This document shows, one piece after another, positions 34,839 to 44,779 of a stretch of DNA of 64,000 bases. Source of the DNA: Ampullaceana balthica (lineage: Eukaryota; Mollusca; Gastropoda; Lymnaeidae); the NCBI GenBank assembly GCA_944989445.1, contig CALYLW010000041.1:2224285-2288284 (forward strand), given 5' to 3'. Each line of letters opens with the position of its first letter. Position 1 is the stretch's first letter. The notes below the pieces were generated by a model that worked only from the letters and a program-made list of their open reading frames with translations, searched no databases and had not been told where the DNA came from. The translations under genes were made by a program, and so were the position numbers.

Positions 34839-35370
34839 TAAATCCCTAATATTAACTTCACCGCCGTCTCTGTCTCTCTGTCTCTCTATCTCTCTGTCTG
34901 TCTTGGGCGGGCACCGCGGAAAAACAGAAGACAAAAATGACCCACTTCCCGCCATGCCATCGAGCGGAAATTTGGCCCACGGACCCGTGTCACCTAACAA
35001 TGCATCTTATAAAAAATTCAGATCGATCGAACGTACAGTTATCAAATTTATCCATTTTTAGTTTATCTATATAAACTATATGAAGCGGTCGCTATTGTTT
35101 ACATTTTACGGGTCACTTGACTTCACCCAAGCCTTCGGTGAACACATCTCGCGTTTTAACCAGGTAAATCACCTTGAGTTGAGTTAACGCATTGACGCTA
35201 CCCGTTCATATCCACACCCCCTACCCCCTTCCCCCAGTTTTAAAGCCAGGGGAGATAATTTCGGGTTCAGTCTGTAAATGTTTGTCACGTTTGAACATAA
35301 TCAATACTTTTAGTTATGTCTCATATATAAGGGATTTATAGTCAAAAACTTTGTTCTTACGGGGTTCTTT
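34839..35370 (+). mobile_element. Copy of the 60-64 kb repeat family
   Basis: It starts TTAAATCCCTAATATTAAC, then TTCACCGCCGTCTCTGTC and a short CT tract, then TGGGCGGGC. It ends CTCATATATAAGGGATTTA followed by GTCAAAAACTTTGTTCTTAC. The same order of blocks occurs in the tandem units at 60541-64000 and inverted at 60197-60535. The ends form a short inverted pair (AAATCCCTWATAT), but homology continues past it, so the true border is uncertain. No coding capacity is evident. Confidence 0.7.
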
Positions 35371-35375
35371 TATTC

Positions 35376-37935
35376 CGTAATTTAGACTTGAGGTGTTGCC
35401 TGTATCAACACATTTTACTCACATAAAGAGGCGAGAAATTTACTACACAACTTTCAAGCACGAAGCCTTTCTTTTATTTTTTTTAAAAATTTTTATTTTT
35501 TTATATTTTTTATATTTTTTAATATTTTTAAATATTTTTAAATATTTTTTTATATTTTTAAATATTTTTTTATATTCTTTTATATTTCTTATTTTTTTAA
35601 AAATATTTTTGTATATATTTTTAAATTTGTTAATTTTTTTATTTTCTGGCTTGCAGGTTTAGAGTAATAGGTGCACTGGAACATTTTTCATTTTGTTTAG
35701 CAAAATTATATTAGAATATGACTGAGCGCTAAGGTAAAACAACTTTTTTGTGTGTATATTTTGACAGCCAATAACAAGGTGTACGTTCAAACTCTTCTTT
35801 GGATTTTTTTGATTGCACGTTTCATCTTATAGCTATATTCAGATAGATCCCCCTAAAACATCGGTCTTACATATTTAACAGTTTCAATCCTTTACTCTAG
35901 AAGAGCGTAATGTCACGTGTCAAGTATTATCCCAGTTGCTACGTCTTATGTTAATCACAATCTCACTCGTTATTTCACGAGTTGTTGTGTGCCGATACGC
36001 TGTTTGAAAAATGAAAGTTTTTATTTTACAAATAGACGCTACTCTATCAACATGACGAATGTTATCTCATTCACGTAGACAGCATTCCTGAAGTTTCTTT
36101 ACAATAATAATAAAATGTTATTGACGTTTTTATATTTGTGATCTGCAACTAAATCCTTATTATTTTTGGGGATATAGACGAACGTGGGGAGACAAACGGC
36201 GTACAAAAGTAGATTAACTTTTATAGAACAGGGAGATTGGGGGAAAATACAGATTGACAATTGTGGATGGTTTCAGGTTGATAATTGTGGATGGGTTCAG
36301 GTTGATAATGGTGGATGGGTTGTTTACAAATTTACTTTCAACCGATTCTTACATTAACATTTGGCACCCACAGTCCACAGTCTCTATACATCATATTTTT
36401 AAAAACTCTTATTTCTTAATTTATCTCTGGGCTCTGTGTTGGCAGACATCGCTATGAGCACCCTATTGTCAAGCCCCTATAAACAAAAAATGAGAACCAC
36501 TGACGTGCGCTTCTCTGTATTGCATGGAAACCAACTGTTATATCAGGCTACTTACTCTACCTTCCTACCCCACCCATCCCTCCCCCCAACAGCAAGTCTA
36601 TTTATAATGCCAACGCGGGCTTGATGCCGAGGGCAATATCTCACTCTTAGGGCTGGGGAAGTGCTGGCGCCATTTCACTCTGAGGCTATGCAGAATTTCT
36701 CATAATTTCCCGTCGAAACGTGATTGTTCGAGGAACCCGATAGTCTTCAAATGTCACTGGGTGAAATCTCGCAACGAAAGAACTCGTCGGACGAATCCCT
36801 CTTCTTTGATGTCAAACGGGCTATCGCCGCGATGCCTGCCTAGCCGCCGATATCACACTTTCGCTCTCGAGACGCGATATCTGCTCATATAATTGAAGAA
36901 TTATGAAGAAGGAGCTGGTGGTGGTGATATCAATATTTAACAACCCACCCGGCATATTGCAAGGTTGACGCGCTACTGCAGAAGACTTGCTCATTGTCCC
37001 GACAACACGGCTTAAGTAGAAGTGAAACTTACATACTCTAACAAGTTTTAATTCCCTTTTAAATACATTTGGGGACTGGGGTGTGGAAAAAAGCTATAGG
37101 AAGTGAGCCCTTTTAAAAGATTATTCGCCATTTCATATAGCATGTACAATAATATACTACTCAGTATGGGCTAACCATTAGTTTATGGTTATAATTTAGT
37201 CCTAGTCTGCCACATGAAATAGAGGTTCTTAAACTTTCTTTCAGCGACACTTTTTAACTCTTTCTGTCTAACATTTGCTCTAGATTTCCCAAAATATTTT
37301 TTCACATTTCTTTACGATAGAAAATGCTGAACACCTGACTGACCCTCTCCCGGATTTGAGCAAATACGGCATGAGAACCCTTGGTTTATGAACCACTGAT
37401 ATACGGCAAAAGCCTTTGAACATTTGATTTCATAACATGCTTATACAAATAAATAAACGTTTTTCTATTTCTTCCATGTATCTTTTTTAAGTAAATCTAT
37501 ATCTGAATGCCTTCTCAAAGCTTCTCAACTCGTACGTTTGCCTACCCCACCTTTGTTAAGACCATTACTTTTGGAATTTCCACAACAACGCAAATATCAA
37601 ACACCGAGATGTTATGTCGCTAAGATATTTAAGTTATTTACATACATTTCTGTAATTTCTACCTTCTTTCTCATAGGATGCAACCTGCCAATTTTACACA
37701 TATTTTCTGGCATTCACCATCCGCTATTAGACAATATCACAAGACCTGAGAGGTTTTTTCCTTTAATTTGATGTTGAATCCCAAAGCAGATAACCGCTTC
37801 TCAACACGCCAGCGGATACACGCGTGCAATTTGTTACCAGAAGCCTCACAGGTGTCGGAAATATCATTGCCTCAGGGCCCCCATATCCGGGTTTGAATTC
37901 AGTTTACATCTCTTGGATGAGTGGCCTTCCAAGAG
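35376..37935. other. AT-rich and unique sequence
   Basis: The block 35478-35645 is almost pure T/A (TATTTTTAAA type). A 24-bp triplet repeat (TTGATAATTGTGGATGGGTT) lies at 36249-36322. The block 36640-36960 is complex, CpG-containing unique sequence of the kind seen in conserved enhancers. At 37911-37936, CTCTTGGA and TCCAAGAG form a perfect short hairpin. No gene was found. Confidence 0.4.
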
Positions 37936-37939
37936 TCCC

Positions 37940-38518
37940 ATCACGCTGGTTGCTAGTGATACCTTGAGTCTCATCCATCTTGGTTGCTAGTGATACCTTG
38001 AATCTCATCCATCTTGGTTGCTAGTGATACCTTGAGTCTCATCCATCTTGGTTGCTAGTGATGCTGTGAGAATCATCCATCTTTGTTGCTAGTGATGCTG
38101 CGAGAATCCTACATCTTGGTTGCTAGGGATGCTGTGAGAATCATCCATCTTGGTTGCTAGGGATGCTGTGAGAACCATATCATACATCTTGGTTGCTAGA
38201 CATGCTGTTAGAATCATCCATCTTAGTTGCTTGTGATGCTGTGAGAATCATCCATCTTTCTTGCTAGTGATGCTGTGAGAATTATCTATCTTGGTTGCGA
38301 GGGATGCTGTGAGAATCATCCATCTTGGTTGCTAGACATGCTGTTAGAATCATCCATCTTAGTTGCTTGTGATGCTGTGAGAATCATCCATCTTTCTTGC
38401 TAGTGATGCTGTGAGAATCATCCATCTTGGTTGCTAGTGACTCTGTGAGAATCATCCATCTTGGTTGCTAGTGAAGCTGTGAGAATCATCCATCTTGGTT
38501 GCTAGTGAAGCTGTGTGA
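37940..38518. repeat. 34-bp minisatellite
   Basis: About seventeen copies of ATCATCCATCTTGGTTGC followed by TAGTGATGCTGTGAGA. The first three copies carry GATACCTTGA in place of GATGCTGTGA. A two-unit block (GACATGCTGTTAGAATC..TTAGTTGCTTG) is duplicated at 38200 and 38336. Confidence 0.95.
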
Positions 38519-38524
38519 TTAGCC

Positions 38525-39330
38525 TAGCTTTAAGATTGGACACCAGCCCTCCAGCTTAATTAATATTCACTTGGTTTATTTAGCTCCGCCACCCAGCTAT
38601 GTTCCCTTGTTGCCGCGCAGATATCTGATCGACGCCTCGCAGCAGTTTAGAATAACCGCCCAACAAATTCGGTAAAATAATGCACAAAAAAGTGGATGCC
38701 TTGCAACTTGCACAAGAGTTTATTTACTTTGCACAAGGACCAACGAACCTTAGAGGGGACATTGCTACCCTGTGCTCGCATGGTCATGTTTGGACTATAC
38801 CAGATCACAGCTGAAATTTTGAAGGTTTGTCCGTCAAGTAGACTATGCTTCTTCATTAGGAAATAGAGGAACTCTTCTGCTTTCCTCGCGAAAAGTTGTG
38901 CCACAAAGTCAGGGTTTTGGAGGAGCTAAAGATAATGGTGGTTTTAAGGAGTAAGAAACTGTTCAAATATATATAGTGTTTAAGAATTAACAGCTTGACA
39001 CGCGTAACACTTATTGGGGCAATATGTAAGTCTGTGTGTCATCTCATGATCTTTCCTGAAAGCCACCGAATCTTTCATATAATCTCAGTCCCGACTTTAG
39101 AGAGAATTTCACACACTTCTTCTTTGTTCTTTGCATTTGAATGAAAAGTTGCCTTTATAAATAACCTATAAAAAGACATTAAGTAAAAACAACAACAATA
39201 TCTATGAAGGATTCTTTAATATCCGCCCCCATCATCAGAACACAAGCACGCACAAGACCGTCATCTACACACCAACCCGCTAATCAATAACCCTGTGGAA
39301 GTGTGAGTCATTTATCACAACAATACTTTA
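38525..39330. other. Unique sequence
   Basis: An 85-codon minus-strand ORF (38904-38647) has no recognised domain. Nothing else was seen. Confidence 0.4.
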
Positions 39331-39333
<3 letters not shown>

Positions 39334-39373
<40 letters not shown>

Positions 39374-39375
39374 CA

Positions 39376-39392
<17 letters not shown>
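39334..39392. repeat. (TA)n microsatellite
   Basis: TA repeats with one ATACAT interruption, abutting the (AAT)n tail of the LINE. Confidence 0.96.
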
Positions 39393-39407
<15 letters not shown>

Positions 39408-39838
39408 AATAAATTGATTATTTATATAGCGCTGTATCCCAGTAAGGAACTGGGCTCACAGCGCTTTACATGAAAGAAATAACATACTTATAAGTATTAA
39501 ATTAACTTTCATATCACAACAAACACAAAAAATTACAATACATTATACATAAGCTACGTTAATCATTTACAAGAAATGTTGTTTCATCAATTTTAAAAAT
39601 AAATTTTGAAAAGATGTGTCTTAAGTGCAGTCTTGAAGGACTTGGTTGTTTGAATACTACGCATGTGTAATGGTAGAGAATTCCATTGTTTGGCTGCACA
39701 AAAAGAGAACGACCTTTCACCAAACGTTTTGGTGCGTGTCGTAGGAACAGAGAGAACGCGTGTGTCTGCAGAAGATCTTAGCTTGCGAGTGGGTGAGTAG
39801 ACCGACACAAGTTCAGTAAGATATATATATATATATAT
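39391..39838 (-). mobile_element. LINE (L2/CR1-like), 5'-truncated 3' end
   Basis: The minus strand encodes the last 70-75 residues of a non-LTR reverse-transcriptase polyprotein (39820-39593). Hallmarks are YSPTRKLRSS, then VPTTRTKTFGERSFSF, then WNSLPLHMRS and FKTALKTHLF before the stop. This is the conserved C-terminal tail of L2/CR1-type LINEs. Its 3' UTR follows (39592-39412) and ends in an (ATT)n microsatellite, the usual 3' tail of that clade. Upstream coding is lost at a TA tract (39821-39838), so the copy is dead. Confidence 0.85.
39428..39465 (-). other. Hairpin in the LINE 3' UTR
   Basis: AGCGCTGT (39428-39435) pairs with ACAGCGCT (39458-39465), with an inner CCCAGT/ACTGGG stem and a small loop. 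It lies just before the (ATT)n tail, where LINE reverse transcriptases of this type recognise their RNA. Confidence 0.75.
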
Positions 39839-40345
39839 TGTTGATTTGTTAATGCTGCTCTTCCTCCACTAAACACAAATCTCTAATCTCAGTCCATAAA
39901 TTGATGTTTGTCCATAAAATAAAATGTCAAATTTAATGCCTGCCCTATCAGTGCACAACCGCCAGGGTCTGTGGGATTTCCCGATAAGTGAGATGCACAC
40001 CGCCACTGAGTGTGCACTTGTCTTGCAGCTGAAGCCTCGCGAAAATTGATACCGTTGAAAATAGAGAAAAACTAAATGGGAATATAATAAAATATTTCAA
40101 GGAACATTCTAGAACAAAGAACGTTTGAGTTATGGCCTCAATAAACTTTAAGCTAAGCGACTCTCGACCGTAAACCTTAAAAAGTAATGGTTATTTATAG
40201 GTTTAAAAAAATTGCAGTGATGTTTTTCATGAAAACCTAATTCAATGTTGTTTTCGCTTGTGACATGGCTAATGCGATGAATATTTTCTTTTCTTAGCTC
40301 ACAATTTTCAAATTTGCGTATGGTATTTCGTTAATGACAATCTCA

Positions 40346-41335
40346 TCTATATATATAAAAATCAAAGTATGTCTGTGTGTGTGTGTGTGTGTGTGTGCAT
40401 GTCCTTTATAGCTGACTAAACCATTCATCCGATCGTCATGAAATTTTTGGAGAATGTTGAGTACCCACCTGGGATGGTAACTGGCAACTTTGTTTGTTAA
40501 ATTTAACACTCATGGGCCACCGGGGGCCCATAATGTCATTTGTTGCTTATATGAGCTATATAAAAATTAGTTTAAGCGCTAGCTACTGTGTAAATTGTTG
40601 GATCTTAACCAAACTTTGTATATAGCAGCTTGATAGCCAATATTAAAATAACATAGGGCACTGAACTCCTATAAGTCATTCCTTTGGGGCTGGGGGCCCA
40701 AAAAGTTCCATTTCTTAAACGTTTAAGATTTTATTCACAATTCAGTTATTAGCAATCTTTACAAATAATGGCACATGTATCCATTATTATACAAATTGAA
40801 ATGAACAGTTGTTTTGAACTTTACATTTTGCACTAAATGGGCTCTGGGGCCCTTAATGTCTTTTTTGCTTATATAAGCTATATAAAAATTAATTTTGAGT
40901 TAGCTACTGAGTAAATGAATGGATCTTAACCAAAATTTGAATACAAAAACTTGGATTTTAACCAAACTTAGTATATAAATACTTAAGAGCCTATATTAAT
41001 ATAGTGCACTGAACTCCTTAATGTCCATTCCCTCGGAGCTGGGGGCCTTAAATGTCTTATTTTCTATTCAATTTTACACAACATTGAGGAATATAGCTTG
41101 AGTACAATGGGAATAAAAAAAACTATATTATCACTCATTTTGGGGCCGGGGCCCTTAGTATAATTCCTTCTTTTGTACGCTATGTAATTATTAATTTATT
41201 TATCCGTTTGCTATGAAACTTGGAATTTTTTTGGAAGGTTTCTGAATAATTGTTTTTAAACATAACACTCATTGGTTTCTTTAAATTTATTCATTTGTAC
41301 AGAGATCATTGCAACGCACGACGGGTCTGCCAGTA
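40346..41335 (+). mobile_element. Helitron-like non-autonomous element
   Basis: It begins TCTATATATATAAAAATC AA followed by GTATGTCTGTGTGTG and, soon after, ATCCGATCGTCATGAAATTT, the layout of Helitron 5' regions. It ends near CGACGGGTCTGCCAGTA, like a decayed Helitron 3' terminus (expected hairpin plus CTRR). It has an internal duplication of about 323 bp (GCTATATAAAAATTA at 40555 and 40878; CACTGAACTCCT at 40660 and 41007) and repeated GGGGGCCC motifs. No Rep/helicase coding sequence is present. The 3' border is approximate. Confidence 0.6.
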
Positions 41336-41489
41336 AATTAATAAAAAAGAGTTATTCCTTTTTTGTTTTGTTTATCAAATTAATGTAATTTTGATACGAT
41401 GAAAATCTATTATTATAGTGTTGCTTACAACTTTAAATATTTAAGATTTAAATTTCATGAACCCACCAGAATACAGACAATTTGAGAAC

Positions 41490-41830
41490 CTCGGCTCTAG
41501 AAGACCGTTATCTCGGTTCTCGAAGACAGTTTGAGAACCTCGGTTCTCGAAGACAGTTTTAGAACCTCGGTTCTAGAAGTCGGGTTGAGAACCTCGGCTC
41601 TAGAAGATGGCTTTAGAACCTCGGTTCTAGAAGACGACCTGAGAACCTTGGTTCTAGTAGATGGTTTGAGAACGTTGTTTCTAGAAGATGGCTTGAGAAC
41701 CTCGGCTCTTAAAGACGGTTTGAGAACCTCGGCTCTAGAAGACGGTTTGAGAACGTTAGTTCTAGCTGACGGCTTTAGAACCTCGGTTCTAGAAGACGGT
41801 TTGAGAACCTCGGCTCTAGAAGCTGATAGT
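41490..41830. repeat. 27-bp minisatellite with internal palindrome
   Basis: About twelve copies of GAACCTCGGTTCTAGAAGAC plus GGTTTGA. GAACC..GGTTC and TTCTAGAA are palindromic within each unit. The 100-codon ORF (LRTSALEDG repeats) is a by-product of a unit divisible by three. Confidence 0.95.
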
Positions 41831-41835
41831 TGAAA

Positions 41836-43590
41836 ATCGTTAATGTTACGAAATGCTTAGTTTCCTTTTTGAGATCAAGAATCGTTGGTCGAAACCTATT
41901 ATAGGTTGGCGGAGAACTTGGCGATAGGAATCGGGCTGTGTTTATAGATATTCATTTTAGATGTTACAAGTTATCCAGTTTGTACTGGTAAGGGAACACA
42001 GAGCAATCATGTTGTTCAAGTGTAGCATAACAACACTGAGCTGTCTTGCTGCACATGTAAAGGTTTATGTGAAGTATCCTTAGAGCTCTATCCATGCGTC
42101 ATTAATTCAAAGACATTCTTCTTTACATCAAAATTGCAACATGCCCTCTACTCTTGTCTGTTGTCTTCCCTTCAAACCCTTGTTACCTAGATGCTACTCT
42201 AATTATACACTGCCGGTCCGTAGACTATGAGCCTATCTTATCAGAATATGTGTTTAGGATACATTAATTTTTAGAGTGTTGATTATGTAAAGTTTTTTAG
42301 TTATATCACATCCCTTTAAAATTACCTTAAAACTCAAACATTGAATTGAAGAAGATATTCAGAAACGATAGGCTCTGTTCATTTCAGTAAAATCAAGGTA
42401 ACATTTTGTTTATGCTTTTACAAGGAATCAGAATAATATTCTGTAACAGATAAGATAATTTATCAACATTGTACTTAGAGCTCACTTAAAGTTTGAAATC
42501 TGTTTGAATTTTAATTATTACCCAACTTAAAAAAATTTCATGTACTTGTGTATTTTGAAATTACCGAGAAATGTAGATTTTCCTCTTTCCCTTTAAGTAA
42601 ATAATGCAAGGTTTCCCAAGATTATAAAAATAACAACCGGAAGTGTTGTATAATATTTTCTCTAAGCTTCATTGGTCCTTGGGGGAGGGGGGAAATAATT
42701 TGTGTGAAATTTTGTGGAGCATTAATTTCAATGTGTAAAATATATGTTCCAGAATCACGCATAAATTTTCCTTCTCAAAATTTGCTGCGCGGTAACTCTA
42801 AACTCCTGCTTGGCGTCGGGTAGATAGTGACGCGGCCGCGCAGCCAAGAGGAAATATTGGGGTCGTGAATGACAGCGTTTCTCATTCTGTTTAGTTTGTG
42901 GCTCCGGTTGAAAAGCTAGATACTTGTACCAGTGACTGGTGTTACCTTTATTGATAATATCTACTTGTATTTGAAATGTAATTATTAATATTATTCGTAC
43001 ACTCAAAGTAGATCTCGCGAACCGGTGCCAGCCCACGGACCACCTTCTAGTGAACGCAGCTACAAGGGGTCCGTGTTTTGGGGGGGGGGAGGGTGGAGTT
43101 TTGGCTCTACAAACCTGTCTAAGGGCACTTTCTAGCTCAATACTTGATGTTCCCCTTTCCTCGTGATTCTATTTACGACCCGAGAAGGATTTTTTTTGTG
43201 GGTAGGGGAGCTAGAGGTAGTGGCAGCTTCTAGCGCAGGCATAAAAATGGGCTTCTTCTTCTCAAGAAAGTCTCATAAGGATTTTTTTTGTTGCCTTATC
43301 CCCTTTACGCAAATTAGATCTTCCAGCTGATAATAGATGGACAGAATAATGGAGGAATAGAAAGCACAAAATAATGGAACAGTAAGCTCAAATATTGTTG
43401 TACGAATGGGGTAATGTTATAAGTCAAATATAATGAGCAATGATGTACATTTAATTTTATTAATTAAGAAATATATAATTATTGAAATCATTTAAATTTA
43501 AGGTAATGAAAAAAAGAAAGAATTTCAAGTAATAATCAGATACATACATATAAATAGAAGCAATGAGCAAATGTATACAAAATATGAAGT
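41836..43590. other. Unique sequence with dispersed-repeat copies
   Basis: It contains copy 2 of the GTAACAGATAAGATAA family (42431-42470). The region 42770-42900, with TGCTTGGCGTCGGGTAGATA and CGCGGCCGCGCAGCC, is related to 45320-45405 (GCGCGGCGTCGGTCAGATG..GCGCAGTCGCGCAACC), so both are probably fragments of one dispersed element. No gene is called. Confidence 0.45.
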
Positions 43591-43603
43591 AATGAGAAAA
43601 AAT

Positions 43604-44031
43604 TAGGGCTGGTACTGATTTTAAAAAATGTGTTCGATTAATCGGGGGAAAATTTAATCGATTAATTTCGATTAATTATATTTTTATAACGCATATATAG
43701 GTCCCGTTTAATCGCGATTCATTATTTCGCAAAATCGGTAAAGTCGAGGTAATTCCATGGCTCCCTAATTTTATGACGTAACACAGCAAATTCGTTCTGT
43801 TATGCAAGAAATAAGGAAGAATAACCTTTTTGTTTACGTCTAAATGTGCACGTCTAAATAAATAATAATAAAACGAGGGAAAAGTATGTAACAAAGAATA
43901 TTATAAATTATTAATAAATTGTAAAAAAAAAGAAATATTTTCTTAAATTTTAATCTCATTTTAATCGATCAAATTAATTTTGATCGATTAAAAGTTTTAA
44001 CGATTAAACGATTAATTAATCCGCAGCACTA
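43604..44031. mobile_element. hAT MITE with 8-bp target duplication
   Basis: The left end TAGGGCTGGTACTGATT and right end CCGCAGCACTA are inverted repeats of the hAT type. Both are flanked by GAAAAAAT (43596-43603 and 44032-44039). Subterminal TTAATCGATTAAT motifs are repeated in both orientations. The element is 428 bp with no coding capacity. Confidence 0.88.
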
Positions 44032-44039
44032 GAAAAAAT

Positions 44040-44510
44040 ATAAATATAAACAGAGGTAATGAGAAAAGATATACTTAACATTTGAAATATTGAGCAAAGA
44101 CATAATATAATTGTAAATCATGAGCAAAGATTAAAATAAAGAAACAACAATAGGACACAAAATTAATTAAAAACAACAAACAAAAATAAGATTTCTTTAA
44201 AAGATAAACGTAGCTTATATGAACCGTAATAGCTACATATGTTGTATTTAGGATGTTATTGTTTTATATTGAATGAATTGATAATTATGTATGTTACTAG
44301 TTTTATGTACAGCTATGGGAGACCAGTTGCTGGGTTACTACGCTAGATAAATTATACAATTATTATTATTATTAACATGATATGGTTGTAATCAATTGAA
44401 TGTGTTGTACATTTAGTCTTAGAGCCAGTTTTGATTTTGGCTTTAACAAATGAAAATAAATGATAAATCAATGTTAACGTGATAACATTATCAACAAACA
44501 AAAAAACACG
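44040..44510. other. AT-rich unique sequence
   Basis: Nothing recognised besides short A/T runs. Confidence 0.5.
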
Positions 44511-44559
44511 GCATGATTAAAGTGCTCTTTTGGTGGGGGGGGGGCAAGATCCCCGCCAC

Positions 44560-44775
44560 ATGGCTTTGGGGCGGGTGGGTTGAAGTGACTTCCGTGCGCC
44601 ATCTTGTTTGTAACATGTGTCACATCCGGTCCCGGCCCACCAATAATTTCCATGAGAAAGACCGCGGCGAGCTGGGCAACCCACACCGTCTGTATGGCGG
44701 CCATGTTAGGGAGACATCGGACAGAGTTTCCCACGAGTCGAATACTGATTTCATTTCCGGCTCCCCTTTAAATAG
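44560..44775. promoter_or_regulatory. Promoter-like block with ETS and YY1 motifs
   Basis: A GC- and CpG-rich patch in AT-rich surroundings contains ACTTCCGTG (ETS type), GCCATCTTG (YY1 type), ACATCCGGT (ETS), GGCGGCCATGTT (YY1) and ATTTCCGGC (ETS) within 200 bp. Clusters of these two motifs mark TATA-less animal promoters. No exon could be linked on either strand, and the motifs are short, so function is unproven. Confidence 0.35.
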
Positions 44776-44779
44776 ATCA

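Noticed and set aside
41531..41833. 100-codon ORF with LRTSALEDG repeats
   Set aside because: By-product of a 27-bp array; no signal peptide and no flanking coding sequence.
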